Source: CAJQGY01 sp964417685 (GTDB lineage Bacteria > Pseudomonadota > Gammaproteobacteria > Magnimaribacterales > D2472). From it: a DNA stretch of 54,315 nucleotides. A program made the translations under genes and the position numbers. Where the stretch lies: the NCBI GenBank assembly GCA_964417685.1, contig CAYQIT010000006.1, positions 1-54,315 on the forward strand. The letters run 5' to 3'. Positions 1 through 8,821 of this stretch are shown piece by piece. Positions within the stretch are counted from its first letter, which is position 1. Every line of letters begins with the position of its first letter. Below the pieces are notes generated by a model. That model ran no database searches. It was not told where the DNA came from and was given only the letters and a program-made list of their open reading frames with translations.

Positions 1-665
1 CCATGGATATGAGCTAATGGAGTTGGGTGAAGTGGGCTACATGTATTATAGGTATTATTACCCATTAAACCGGCAACTGGTGCAATAGCTGCAATTTTGG
101 CACTCAAATAACAAGCTAAATGATATGCCATAAACCCACCATTAGAAAACCCTGCTGCATATACCTCATTTAGTTGAACGTTATAGTTATTGCCTGTCCA
201 ATCAATAATGCTTTCTATAAAGGCTGCATCATCAACGCCACTTTCTTCTGTATTCCATCCTGTTGTTCCTTTATCTTCGTAATAGGAGCCTTGAGGATAA
301 ATAAGAATAAAAGTATCAGTGTCAGCATGTTCCTTAAAACCAGAATATTGCATATTACTCTCTGCATAATCGCCGCCGCCATGAAGACTAAATAAAACAG
401 GGACAGGAGTAATATATTCTGAATAACTGCTTGGAACATATATATAAAATTCTCTAGTTAAACCATCTTTAGTAAATAAGCAGTATTGAGTATTTTCTAT
501 TGAAGAATAATTTGAGCATGATGGTACTGATGAATTTGGTGAAGGAATTGGATTAGGTTCATCAGGAGTAGTTGCACTTCCTCCTCCGCCCCCACAACCA
601 GAAATAAAAATTAAAGCAAATAAAAGAACTAAGTTAAGTTTTTTCTTAATAGTTTGCTCATTCAT
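1..665 (-). CDS. PHB-depolymerase/feruloyl-esterase family lipoprotein, C-terminus cut by window edge
   Basis: This open frame has its ATG at 665 and runs off the left edge, giving about 221 residues. The N-terminus is a lipoprotein signal: positive residues, a hydrophobic stretch, then the lipobox FISGC, followed by a Gly run and a Pro/Ser-rich linker (residues 23-45). The rest is an alpha/beta hydrolase. LHGGG is the oxyanion-hole strand, IYPQGS follows, GFSNGG is the nucleophile elbow with the catalytic Ser, and HIHG at the edge is the strand that usually precedes the catalytic Asp. This matches the esterase_PHB/LpqC family, secreted enzymes that cleave polyester or phenolic-ester substrates. 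The substrate cannot be told from sequence. The catalytic Asp and His lie outside the window. Confidence 0.8.
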   Translation of the reverse strand, partial: MNEQTIKKKLNLVLLFALIFISGCGGGGGSATTPDEPNPIPSPNSSVPSCSNYSSIENTQYCLFTKDGLTREFYIYVPSSYSEYITPVPVLFSLHGGGDYAESNMQYSGFKEHADTDTFILIYPQGSYYEDKGTTGWNTEESGVDDAAFIESIIDWTGNNYNVQLNEVYAAGFSNGGFMAYHLACYLSAKIAAIAPVAGLMGNNTYNTCSPLHPTPLAHIH

Positions 666-699
666 AAGTTGAAGATTTTATGTAAAAATATATTCTACT

Positions 700-714
700 T
701 TGGATAATATCCAA
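700..714. promoter_or_regulatory. 15-bp palindrome upstream of the esterase lipoprotein gene
   Basis: TTGGATA-A-TATCCAA is a perfect 7-1-7 inverted repeat lying 35-49 bases upstream of the esterase start, in its promoter region. Its size suits an operator for a dimeric repressor. No regulator gene is adjacent, so this is inference from symmetry and position. Confidence 0.3.
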
Positions 715-766
715 ATTTAGAATTTTCTTCAAAGACATAATTAATTTTCCTAAAGTAGGGTAGTAG

Positions 767-787
767 TTGGTTCCAGTTTTGAACCAA
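767..787. repeat. Inverted repeat after purU
   Basis: TTGGTTC, a 7-base loop, then GAACCAA. The repeat lies 18-38 bases beyond the purU stop in the direction of transcription. It could form a 7-bp hairpin and stabilise or end the purU message, but no T-run follows on that strand, so it is not a convincing intrinsic terminator. The rest of the 666-804 gap shows nothing else. Confidence 0.3.
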
Positions 788-804
788 TAGCTCCACCATT
801 TTTC

Positions 805-1665
805 TTAATTAAAAACTACTGTTTTATTTCCGTTTATAATTATTCTTTTTTCTGCGTGCCATCTTACCGCTCTTGAAAGCACGCTTGATTCAATATCATT
901 TCCTTTTCTAGTAAGGTCCTGAGTAGAATCTCTATGGGAAACCCTTTGTACATCTTGTTCAATAATTTGACCCTCATCTAGCTCACTTGTGACGTAATGA
1001 GCAGTGGCACCAATAATCTTCACTCCCTTGTTAAATGCTTGATGATAGGGTTTAGCGCCCTTAAAGCTTGGCAAGAAACTGTGATGAATATTTATACACT
1101 TTCCTGACCATTTACTAGTTAGCTGATCCGAAAGAATTTGCATATACCTAGCCAAAACAATTAAGTCAGCATTTTCTTTTTCAACGATAGATTCAAATTC
1201 TATTTCTTGCATTTCTTTTGAATTTTTATCTGAACCAATTGGCAAATAATGAAACTTGATTCCATTAAACTCTACTATCTCTCTATATGTTTCATGATTT
1301 GAAACAACACCAACAATTTCTATTGGCATGTCTCTATACTGAGATCTATACAAAAGATCATTTAAGCAATGACCTTCTTTTGAAACAGCAACAATGGTTT
1401 TTAGTTTTTTTTCACTATCATTAATTGACCAGTTTATATTTAACTCATCAGCAAGCTGACTAAAATCGTTAATAAATTTAGGTCCAGAAGCTTCTGAATC
1501 ATCTATTGAAAAAACAATTCTTGAAAAAAAAGTCAATGAGTCTTTATCTGAATAAGATTGTACATCTGTAAGAAAAGCATTATGAGCATACATAATGCCT
1601 GTAACTCTAGCTTGAATACCAGGTCCATCAGGGCATGAAAAAGTCAAAATTTGTGTTTTTTTCAT
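805..1665 (-). CDS. purU: Formyltetrahydrofolate deformylase PurU
   Basis: PurU hydrolyses 10-formyl-tetrahydrofolate to formate and tetrahydrofolate, balancing one-carbon pools and feeding formate to purine synthesis. The 286-residue length is normal. An N-terminal ACT domain (about 1-85) opens with the family pattern SCPDGPGIQARVTG. The C-terminal formyltransferase-fold domain carries the catalytic set: Asn192 and His194 in NIHHSFLPSFKGAKPY, and Asp230 in SELDEGQI. The ATG at 1665 is the only sensible start. The gene is divergent from cysE with 87 bases between them, and nothing downstream appears to be cotranscribed. Confidence 0.95.
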   Translation of the reverse strand: MKKTQILTFSCPDGPGIQARVTGIMYAHNAFLTDVQSYSDKDSLTFFSRIVFSIDDSEASGPKFINDFSQLADELNINWSINDSEKKLKTIVAVSKEGHCLNDLLYRSQYRDMPIEIVGVVSNHETYREIVEFNGIKFHYLPIGSDKNSKEMQEIEFESIVEKENADLIVLARYMQILSDQLTSKWSGKCINIHHSFLPSFKGAKPYHQAFNKGVKIIGATAHYVTSELDEGQIIEQDVQRVSHRDSTQDLTRKGNDIESSVLSRAVRWHAEKRIIINGNKTVVFN

Positions 1666-1752
1666 AATGCTTTAGTTAAGAAATGAGCGTCATTTTAAAT
1701 TATTTTTTTATAATAGGTAATCTTAAGTGTTTAAGTTTATAATCATTTCGTT

Positions 1753-2526
1753 ATGAATTCGACATTATGGGATAACATTAGAAAAGAAATTGAACTTAGG
1801 GTTGGTGCAGAGCCATCTTTGGGATCATTCTTGTATTCATTAGTTTTATCTCAAAATAATCTTTCAGGAGCTGTTGCATCAATATTATCATCAAAGCTTC
1901 ATAGTGATGCTTTATCGGCAATGGATATTAAGAAATTCATACTTGATGTCTTCAGTGACTGTAAGAATATCGAAAAGGATTTAGAAAGAGACCTTCTTTT
2001 CTTTAAAGATAATGATCCCTCGTGTGATTATTTTTCAACACCACTACTTTTTTACAAGGGCTTTTTAGGGCTTGCTACTTATAGGGCCTCACACTGCCTA
2101 TGGAATAAAGAGAGGCATACAATGGCTTTATTTTTTCAAAATAGAGCATCTGAAGTTTTTGGAATCGATATTCATCCTGCAGCAAAAATTGCAGGTGGAG
2201 TAATGTTGGATCATGCTACAGGAATTGTTATTGGTGAAACAGCTGTCATAGAATCCAATGTTTCAATTTTTCAAGGAGTAACGCTTGGAGGTAGAGGTAA
2301 TGAAATTGGGAAAAGACATCCAAATGTTCAGGAAGGAGCCACTATTTATGCCTCGAGTACAATTCTTGGAAATATTACCATCGAGCAGAATGCTGTAGTG
2401 GCTGCTGGCAGCTTAGTATTAAAAGATGTCAAAAAAGATACAACTGTTGCAGGAATACCTGCAAAAGAAGTTAATAAATTAAATATTACTAACAATGATT
2501 GGGATCCAGGAGACTCAAGCCTTTAA
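1753..2526 (+). CDS. cysE: Serine O-acetyltransferase CysE
   Basis: CysE transfers acetyl from acetyl-CoA to L-serine, the first step of cysteine synthesis. The protein has 257 residues: an alpha-helical N-terminal domain (to about 138) and a left-handed beta-helix of hexapeptide repeats. The core motif contains Asp153-His154 in MLDHATGIVIGET and continues FQGVTLGG; His189 in GKRHP is the second conserved His. The chain ends in Leu (GDSSL) rather than the Ile typical of CysE tails that insert into CysK, so complex formation with CysK may differ. The stop codon directly abuts the cysK start, so the two are surely cotranscribed. Confidence 0.95.
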   Translation: MNSTLWDNIRKEIELRVGAEPSLGSFLYSLVLSQNNLSGAVASILSSKLHSDALSAMDIKKFILDVFSDCKNIEKDLERDLLFFKDNDPSCDYFSTPLLFYKGFLGLATYRASHCLWNKERHTMALFFQNRASEVFGIDIHPAAKIAGGVMLDHATGIVIGETAVIESNVSIFQGVTLGGRGNEIGKRHPNVQEGATIYASSTILGNITIEQNAVVAAGSLVLKDVKKDTTVAGIPAKEVNKLNITNNDWDPGDSSL

Positions 2527-3501
2527 ATGATTAAATACATAGGAAACACACCGCTTATTAAACTTGAATATTTTTCTGAGCTAACTGGTTGCAATATATA
2601 TGGCAAAGCTGAATTCATGAATCCAGGTGGTTCAGTTAAAGATAGGGCTGCAAAATATATTCTGGAAGATGCTTTACAAAAAGGGCTGATAAAAAAGGGC
2701 GGTACCATTGTTGAGGGAACTGCTGGAAATACTGGGATTGGTTTGGCCTTGGTTGGAAATTCTTTAGGTTTGAAAACAGTTATTGTTATACCTGATACAC
2801 AATCAGAAGAAAAGAAAGCAACTATTAGAGCTTGTGGGGCTGAGCTATTAGAGGTTCCAGCTGTGCCATACAAGGATCCAAATAATTATGTTAAGTATTC
2901 GAAAAAAGTTGCTGATGAATATGACAATCCAAATGGAGTTCTTTGGGCCAACCAATTTGACAATGAGGCAAATAAGATTGGACATTTTAACGAAACAGGC
3001 CCAGAAATTTATGAACAACTTGATGGTAATATCGATGGATTTATATGCTCCATTGGAACTGGGGGCACCCTTACAGGTATAGCCAGATACCTAAAGAGTC
3101 AAAATAAGAATATTAAAATTGGTCTTGCAGATCCCCATGGCGCAGCTATCTATTCTTATTTTGTAGATGGCGAGTTAAAAGCCGAGGGTTCTTCAGTAAC
3201 AGAGGGAATTGGCCAGGGTAGAATCACAAAAAATATTGAAGGACTTGAAGTTGATATACCGCTTAGAATTAGTGATGAAGATGCGTTAAACGCAATGTTT
3301 AAAATGGTTGAAACAGAAGGTCTCTATCTTGGAGGTAGTGCAGGTATTAATATTGCTGGGGCTATTGAGATGGCTAGGCAAATGGAAAAGGGTAGTAATA
3401 TAGTTACTATTCTGTGTGATTCAGGGTCAAGATATTTAAGCAAACTTTATAACAGAAACTTTCTAGTTAATAATGATTTGCCTTGCCCGGACTGGGTCTA
3501 A
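2527..3501 (+). CDS. cysK: O-acetylserine sulfhydrylase (cysteine synthase)
   Basis: This PLP enzyme replaces the acetyl group of O-acetylserine with sulfide to make cysteine. Residues 33-40 (PGGSVKDR) contain the PLP-binding Lys38. TAGNTG at 65-70 is the substrate-binding loop, with Ala where many CysK/CysM proteins have Ser. GTGGTLTG binds the PLP phosphate and CDSGSRY is the usual late motif. The length of 324 is normal. It starts on the base after the cysE stop, giving a two-gene cysteine operon that makes and consumes O-acetylserine. Its last 4 bases overlap the stop of the facing hydroxylase gene. The choice of CysK over CysM is not certain; the TAGNTG form also occurs in alphaproteobacterial cysteine synthases. 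Confidence 0.92.
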   Translation: MIKYIGNTPLIKLEYFSELTGCNIYGKAEFMNPGGSVKDRAAKYILEDALQKGLIKKGGTIVEGTAGNTGIGLALVGNSLGLKTVIVIPDTQSEEKKATIRACGAELLEVPAVPYKDPNNYVKYSKKVADEYDNPNGVLWANQFDNEANKIGHFNETGPEIYEQLDGNIDGFICSIGTGGTLTGIARYLKSQNKNIKIGLADPHGAAIYSYFVDGELKAEGSSVTEGIGQGRITKNIEGLEVDIPLRISDEDALNAMFKMVETEGLYLGGSAGINIAGAIEMARQMEKGSNIVTILCDSGSRYLSKLYNRNFLVNNDLPCPDWV

Positions 3502-4745
3502 GCATTAACCAAGCTATCTTTATAAATATTTTTGTAAAGCTTTATCAATAATACTCCTACCGAACTTATCACAAATTGAGCAACAAGAAGTTTGGTAGAT
3601 AAGACTTCATAATTAATAACATCAAACATTACGATGCCTACTATGCCAATGGCTGATAACACTAACATAGCCAAGTAGGAACTAGATTTATTCTGAAGCA
3701 GCATACCTGTGACTGTAGACAAAGCCATTAAGAATATTCCAAAGATAGCAATCTCTGCTGGAGAGTATTGAGAAATAAAGAATAAAACACTGCCAGAAAC
3801 AGCAATAGTAAATAACATTTGAAAAAAACTAAAGACTTTAATGTCATTTGAAACAACTGGATCAAATTTCTCATAAAAAGCTGAAGCATCTTTTTCTTCT
3901 ATGCAGTCTTCAGGTCTCCAATAGGTTTTTGCAAACCAGACTTTAACCTTATCACTCCATCTTTTAGTCTTAATAGAGTCTTTCAGCATTCCAGAGAAGA
4001 CTTGAAAATTTGCCCATATCGGATTCCAGCTTTTTAAGGGAGTTACTGTCCCATAAACAGGCTTTACATCTGGCTTTTCAGCAATATAAGTCCCAAACAT
4101 TCTGTCCCAGATTATAAAAACTCCACCATAGTTAGCATCTATGTATTCTTTATTTTTTGCATGGTGAATGCCGTGGTTCATGGGGGTAATAAATATTTTC
4201 TCTAAAAAACCTAAATGACCAATATGTTTTGTATGAACCCAAAACTGATATACCAAGTTAATACCAGCTACTGTTATAAAAACCTCACCAGGTATACCAA
4301 TGAATATCATAGGCAAATAGAAAACCCATTTCCATAGCCAGCCAGTACTAGTCTGTCTTAAAGCAGTTGAAAGATTAAACTCTTCTCCATGATGATGCAC
4401 GCTATGCGTTGCCCATAAGATCTTTATTTCATGATGCATCCTATGCATCCAGTAATAAGATAAGTCATACATTAAGAAAGCTAAAACCCATGTTATAGGG
4501 TTAGCAGTTGATAAAAGATTGAGATTTAAGCTAGTACTAATATATATAAAAACAGCGCTTTGAAACCCTAGATTAAGCATTGTTGGATACCTGCTTATCA
4601 TGCCGATAGCTATGCTAGTAAAAGTATCGTTTAATCTGTACGTATTTTTACCAACATATCTTCCATAAAAATATTCAATAAGAATGAGTATGAAGAATGC
4701 AGGTATAGCAAACGTAATGATTAAGGATTTATCAGTGACGATCAT
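3498..4745 (-). CDS. Sterol desaturase / fatty acid hydroxylase superfamily membrane protein
   Basis: This is an integral membrane di-iron oxygenase of the superfamily that includes sterol C5-desaturase and alkylglycerol monooxygenase. The histidine boxes are HRMHH (101-105), HSVHHH (114-119) and HGIHH (191-195), with further His at 171-177. Hydrophobic segments near 8-25, 55-80 and 85-100, a pair around 145-170, and several in the 310-410 tail place it in the inner membrane. The 415-residue length with an extra C-terminal membrane region, and the motif NYGGVFIIWDRMFGTY, resemble alkylglycerol monooxygenase-like bacterial members. The lipid substrate is unknown. It appears to stand alone; its stop (CTA on the plus strand) shares 4 bases with the cysK stop. 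Confidence 0.85.
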   Translation of the reverse strand: MIVTDKSLIITFAIPAFFILILIEYFYGRYVGKNTYRLNDTFTSIAIGMISRYPTMLNLGFQSAVFIYISTSLNLNLLSTANPITWVLAFLMYDLSYYWMHRMHHEIKILWATHSVHHHGEEFNLSTALRQTSTGWLWKWVFYLPMIFIGIPGEVFITVAGINLVYQFWVHTKHIGHLGFLEKIFITPMNHGIHHAKNKEYIDANYGGVFIIWDRMFGTYIAEKPDVKPVYGTVTPLKSWNPIWANFQVFSGMLKDSIKTKRWSDKVKVWFAKTYWRPEDCIEEKDASAFYEKFDPVVSNDIKVFSFFQMLFTIAVSGSVLFFISQYSPAEIAIFGIFLMALSTVTGMLLQNKSSSYLAMLVLSAIGIVGIVMFDVINYEVLSTKLLVAQFVISSVGVLLIKLYKNIYKDSLVNA

Positions 4746-4793
4746 ATGTATACTAATTGTATATAATTTACATTCATTTTATAAGGGCTGTAT

Positions 4794-5609
4794 TTATTTT
4801 GCTTTGATAAAACTTAAGGCGCCCAATGCATTTCCAAACTCTCTATTATTTGAAAAACATCCTTCCACACTTGCAAGTTGCAACCTATCTTCTATGCCTT
4901 TTTTTACAGTATCGCTGTTAGACACTCTTCCGATAAAGTAAACCTTTTGAACGCCCATGAGCAGAGCATTTAAATAAGATACTGTTCCTATAACTTCACC
5001 AATCATATTTGACAAGGAGGCAGCCACATCATCATCACTTATATTTTTTGCATTTCTTGCTTTAGCGAAATTTGCAGCAGTTATTTCTGGATACAAAGAC
5101 CCGATTTCATTTACAACATCTCCAATTAAAAGATCAACATTTTCTCTTTTGCCTTTTACTGATAACTTATCAATATTTGATTGAGTGCTAGTGCCCAAAA
5201 TGCAATTTGATAAACCTTGAAGTGTTCCTCCCCCAACTGAAATACCCCCTAAATGATTATGAGTAACTCCATTACTATGAACACAAGCAGTTCCAGTGCC
5301 AGTACTAACCACAACAAAGGAATCTTCATTAATTTCATACAAATTTTTTGCTCCAAGAGCTATCGCATCTATTTCATTTATTTTTTCTATTGGAATTTCT
5401 TTGTAGGTGTTTTCTAAGTTACTTGATTTGCCTCCAGTAACAGCAATATTTTTTATTTTTGATAGATCAATACTTATTTCTTTAAATATTTTATCAATAA
5501 ACTCAAGATTTACATTCTGCGTTTGGAATGTATAGAAATTCAGCCCAGAATTATTTGAGCAAATCACTACATCTGTATTTGTTGTTCCAAAGTCTATAGC
5601 AGCATACAT
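4794..5609 (-). CDS. coaW: Type II (eukaryote/Staphylococcus-like) pantothenate kinase
   Basis: The protein would phosphorylate pantothenate with ATP, the first step of coenzyme A synthesis. Its ASKHA fold begins AIDFGTTNTDVVI (phosphate-1 loop). It continues with NIAVTGG, an acidic EIDA segment near residue 80 where type II enzymes have the catalytic Glu, STGTGTACV (102-110, phosphate-2), HLGGISVGGGTLQGL, EITAANFA and the C-terminal FGNALGAL. These match the Staphylococcus CoaW layout block by block. The length of 271 fits the bacterial type II form. Gammaproteobacteria more often use type I (CoaA) or type III (CoaX) kinases, so this is notable. It precedes the hydroxylase gene on the same strand with a 48-base gap. 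Confidence 0.8.
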   Translation of the reverse strand: MYAAIDFGTTNTDVVICSNNSGLNFYTFQTQNVNLEFIDKIFKEISIDLSKIKNIAVTGGKSSNLENTYKEIPIEKINEIDAIALGAKNLYEINEDSFVVVSTGTGTACVHSNGVTHNHLGGISVGGGTLQGLSNCILGTSTQSNIDKLSVKGKRENVDLLIGDVVNEIGSLYPEITAANFAKARNAKNISDDDVAASLSNMIGEVIGTVSYLNALLMGVQKVYFIGRVSNSDTVKKGIEDRLQLASVEGCFSNNREFGNALGALSFIKAK

Positions 5610-5634
5610 AAAGGTATATTAACTACTTTGTAAT

Positions 5635-7845
5635 TTATAGTGAAGTTTCTTTACTATTCTCAGGCCACACCATTGGAATTTGCTGTTGTGGATTAAATGT
5701 ATTTGGGCCTATTGCAGGGTAAGCATTAGCAGCTCTACTAATTTCTTCTTCGCTTAGGTATTCGCTTGGAGTAAGTTTAAATATATCCAATCCTCTCGTT
5801 ATTTCTGTTCCATATATATAGCCATCATAATAATATGAAGACCAATATCCTCCGGTAATAAGGAGATCTTCAAAAATTGGCCCTCTATCAAAATATGCAA
5901 TTTCATATGGATTGCTTGAATCAGTAAAATCAATAATCGATATGCCGCCTTGGTACCAGGCTTGAACAAAAATATCTCTATCTGGAACTGGGATGATAGA
6001 CCCATTATGCGCAACGCAGTTTTCTGTTTCTAGTTGTGGTGCAGGCATTTTATAGTGACTTTTAAATACTAGTTTATTTTCAACAATGTCATATATCGCA
6101 TCTGCTCCCCAATCTAGTGGATCCCAAGCTCTACATCTTGCTCGGCCACCGCCACCCCATTCATCTGTAAAAATTACCTTAGTTCCATCATTATTAAATG
6201 TAGCAGAATGCCAGTAAGCAAAACCTGTATCTGTTACTACATCTAATCTAAATGGGTTATAGGGGTCGCTTATATCAAATAAAATACCATTTCCTGAACA
6301 CGCTCCTGCTGCAATGTTTAGGGATGGAAATACTGTTATGTCATGGCATTGATCAGTTTTTCTTGTTTCTTGAGTTTCATCACCATGGTCTCCGCCTCGC
6401 CATAAGCCAGCCAACGAACCAGTTTCAGGATCTTCAAATACAGCCGGGCTTGAAACTATTTTTGATTTTGATGGTTTATTTATAGGTATTTCAATAATAT
6501 CAATCCTAAATAAAGCCGTCCTCTTGTCACCAGCAACATTACCAATGCATTCTTTCATTTCTTCTTCATCTCTTACACTACCGGTGCCAGAATTGTAGAC
6601 AATAATTTTCCCATCTTCAGTTGGACCTTTTACAACTGAATGTGTATGTGACCCTCTGCAAGTTTGAACAGCACCAACTTGAATTGGATTTTGTAGATCA
6701 GAAATATCAAATATTCTTATTCCTCTAAATCTCTCAGGGCTGGCATCTTTTCCCACTCCCTCTAAACCACAATCAATCCTACTTCTTATTTCTTCAACGG
6801 ACATTATTAACAAATTACCAACCACGGATACATCGCCTTGACCTCCAGGGCATACCACTGATGTAAGAAGATTTGGAATCCCATCATCACCAATTTCATA
6901 CATATTAAAACCATGATAACTACCTGCAACTAGAAGGTTGTCTCTAAATGCCATGTCAGTATTGGAAAAACTCAGCATTGGTGACCTTAATGATCTTGAC
7001 AATTCTTCTACAGTTTTTTCTTCATCATCGTCTTTATCTGAGGTTTCTTCAGAGCCTTTTGTTGCTGGATTATTTGGGTCAAAAAAGCCAGCTGGCTTTC
7101 TTAATGATGCAATTATTTCCATATTTAAAATTGCCTCATCAGCAATAAATAATCCTGCTGTAAGACCAGCTCTTGGATCATCAGACAAGCTAACAGCAAT
7201 TCTATTCATTCTTTCAATCTCAACGCCTTGATCATTTACTAGATCAGATACAAACTCATTTAAGATAGGATCGTACGTGGAGCCAGGAAATTTTCTTAAC
7301 TCTTTTACCATTTCAAGAGCCCCGTCATGATGAGCTATCATCAGGCTCAAGAATAATCTATCAAAACTTGTGCCGTTAGAATCTCTTAATTTTTCGAGTT
7401 GCTGTTTTGATGCCATACCAGCCATATGCATATCATTTCCATGATTCATGTGATTCATGTGATTCATTGAAACCACTTCATTCCTAGCCTTTAGCCAACT
7501 CTCCATAAAATTTATTTCATCAACTTGAGATACATCTATTCTTTTTGCTAAGTCTAGAATTATTTTATTATTTGTTCTGCTATCAACATAGCTCGACATA
7601 AGTACAGCTTGCTCATGATGAACAATCATTCCTTGCAAAAACTTAACATCAGCTTCTGTATAGGAGGTGTTTGCAATATTAGTAGCGTCTTCTGCATCTA
7701 ATATTTTTGAATAATCTCCAGGAGCTCCTGGCTGGATGATTTTAGGTTCACCTGAGTTTTCAAGTGCTACTACTTGAATGGACAAAGCAAAAGTTAATAC
7801 AAAACTATTCAGAAATATTTTTGTATTAGTCTTTATCATCTTCAT
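5635..7845 (-). CDS. Secreted DUF305 - Met/His-rich - LVIVD beta-propeller protein
   Basis: I chose the ATG at 7845 because GAGGTGA lies 8 bases upstream; a TTG sits one codon earlier. An N-terminal signal peptide ends near residue 27. DUF305 follows (about 45-215) with its paired motifs HHEQAV and HHDGALEM. Between them is a metal-ligand-rich stretch, MNHMNHMNHGNDMHMAGM, near residues 127-145, which looks like a copper or other soft-metal site. From about 285 to the end, repeats such as LLTSVVCPGG, IRIFDISDLQNPIQVG, ILFDISDPYNPFRLDV and ISIIDFTDSSNPYEIA are LVIVD repeats of a beta-propeller. It is probably periplasmic or cell-surface. Function is unknown. It is cotranscribed with the small membrane protein and Bax1 gene before it. 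Confidence 0.8.
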   Translation of the reverse strand: MKMIKTNTKIFLNSFVLTFALSIQVVALENSGEPKIIQPGAPGDYSKILDAEDATNIANTSYTEADVKFLQGMIVHHEQAVLMSSYVDSRTNNKIILDLAKRIDVSQVDEINFMESWLKARNEVVSMNHMNHMNHGNDMHMAGMASKQQLEKLRDSNGTSFDRLFLSLMIAHHDGALEMVKELRKFPGSTYDPILNEFVSDLVNDQGVEIERMNRIAVSLSDDPRAGLTAGLFIADEAILNMEIIASLRKPAGFFDPNNPATKGSEETSDKDDDEEKTVEELSRSLRSPMLSFSNTDMAFRDNLLVAGSYHGFNMYEIGDDGIPNLLTSVVCPGGQGDVSVVGNLLIMSVEEIRSRIDCGLEGVGKDASPERFRGIRIFDISDLQNPIQVGAVQTCRGSHTHSVVKGPTEDGKIIVYNSGTGSVRDEEEMKECIGNVAGDKRTALFRIDIIEIPINKPSKSKIVSSPAVFEDPETGSLAGLWRGGDHGDETQETRKTDQCHDITVFPSLNIAAGACSGNGILFDISDPYNPFRLDVVTDTGFAYWHSATFNNDGTKVIFTDEWGGGGRARCRAWDPLDWGADAIYDIVENKLVFKSHYKMPAPQLETENCVAHNGSIIPVPDRDIFVQAWYQGGISIIDFTDSSNPYEIAYFDRGPIFEDLLITGGYWSSYYYDGYIYGTEITRGLDIFKLTPSEYLSEEEISRAANAYPAIGPNTFNPQQQIPMVWPENSKETSL

Positions 7846-8008
7846 CAATTACTTCACCTCGAATAACTTTGGTTTCCTGACGTTTAAATCTCTTAATTCT
7901 GTCAGACCTATCTAGCTGTTTTTTTGAAGCCTTAACTTTAGATAAGTTAAAAAATATAAACAATGAAACAATGGCAAGCCCGCCAAAAATTAGAGTATTT
8001 AATGACAT
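7826..8008 (-). CDS. Small single-span membrane protein
   Basis: This is a 60-residue protein with one hydrophobic helix (about 5-23) followed by a highly charged tail rich in Lys/Arg and then Asp/Glu. The ATG is 7 bases after the Bax1-type gene, and its end overlaps the start of the DUF305/LVIVD gene by 20 bases, so translation is probably coupled. I do not recognise a family. The overlap with both neighbours and a normal start suggest it is real. Confidence 0.55.
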   Translation of the reverse strand: MSLNTLIFGGLAIVSLFIFFNLSKVKASKKQLDRSDRIKRFKRQETKVIRGEVIDEDDKD

Positions 8009-8015
8009 TGTAAAT

Positions 8016-8756
8016 TTATCTTCTTAGCTTTGAGAGCAGTCTAAGAATTTCCATGTATAGCCAAACTAATGTGACCATTAATGAAAAAGCTCCATACCAT
8101 TCCATGTATTTAGGTAAGCCAGCTTCAGCACCTTCTTCAATGAAATCAAAATCAAGAACTAAGTTCAGGGCAGCTATAGCTACAATACCTGCTGAAACTG
8201 CAATACCGAATGGACCATTAGAATGCAAAAAACCAATACCGGATCCAAAGAAACTCATAATGAAACTAACCAGATATAACAAGGCTATTCCAGCTGTAGC
8301 AGAAAATATCATTAATCTAAAATTCTCAGTTGGCTTGATGATCCCGCTTTTGTAACAAAATAACAAAGATGCAAGTATTCCAAAGGTTAAACCAATAGCT
8401 TGAATTGCAATTCCAGGATACTGAGCCTCGAAAACCATAGTTATTGCACCAAGAAAAATGCCTTGTGATAACGAATAAAGCGGGGCGGTTGAACCAGCTT
8501 TAGCAGGACTTCTGAATATGGTAACCATCGCCAATATAAAACCTAAAATTGCTGCTGGAAGACCTAGGACTGGAATATTCCATCCAACAGCAGCTCCTGC
8601 AAAACACAAAGCAAGTAGTATGCCTGTTTTATTCACCGCTCCATCTAAAGTCATTCTCTCAGCTAAAGGAATGGATGACGATTGTGACGAAAAGTTACGA
8701 GTAAATGCTGGATTTCCAGATCTACCAAATGTGTTTAGTGCTGAGTGTTTTGACAT
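8016..8756 (-). CDS. Bax inhibitor-1 / YetJ-like family membrane protein
   Basis: A 246-residue protein with a polar N-terminal tail of about 40 residues, then seven hydrophobic spans ending in the short basic tail LSKLRR. The features fit the bacterial Bax inhibitor-1 (TMBIM) branch: the TLDGAVNKTGILLAL opening, LDFDFIEEGAEAGLPKYMEWYGAF near the last two spans with its conserved acidic residues, and VWLYMEILRLL at the end. Related proteins such as YetJ act as pH-sensitive calcium leak channels; whether this one does is inference. It is first in a three-gene minus-strand run with the small membrane protein and the DUF305/LVIVD protein. Confidence 0.85.
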   Translation of the reverse strand: MSKHSALNTFGRSGNPAFTRNFSSQSSSIPLAERMTLDGAVNKTGILLALCFAGAAVGWNIPVLGLPAAILGFILAMVTIFRSPAKAGSTAPLYSLSQGIFLGAITMVFEAQYPGIAIQAIGLTFGILASLLFCYKSGIIKPTENFRLMIFSATAGIALLYLVSFIMSFFGSGIGFLHSNGPFGIAVSAGIVAIAALNLVLDFDFIEEGAEAGLPKYMEWYGAFSLMVTLVWLYMEILRLLSKLRR

Positions 8757-8821
8757 TAAAATTTCCTTCTTATGTTTATAGATATATTAATTATTTATGG
8801 CCTTTTTAACAAATTAAAAGA

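Noticed and set aside
174..439. Overlapping small frames on both strands (73-74 residues)
   Set aside because: They lie inside the well-supported esterase lipoprotein gene, which reads cleanly from 665 to the left edge.
767..787. Intrinsic terminator for purU
   Set aside because: The hairpin has only 7 base pairs and no T-run follows on the minus strand.
2523..2873. 116-residue minus-strand frame within cysK
   Set aside because: It is antisense to a gene with intact PLP motifs, and shows no recognisable domain.
7441..7470. CRISPR-like or tandem repeat near the MNH block
   Set aside because: The repeated ATTCATGTG units encode the in-frame Met/Asn/His repeats of the DUF305 protein and are coding.
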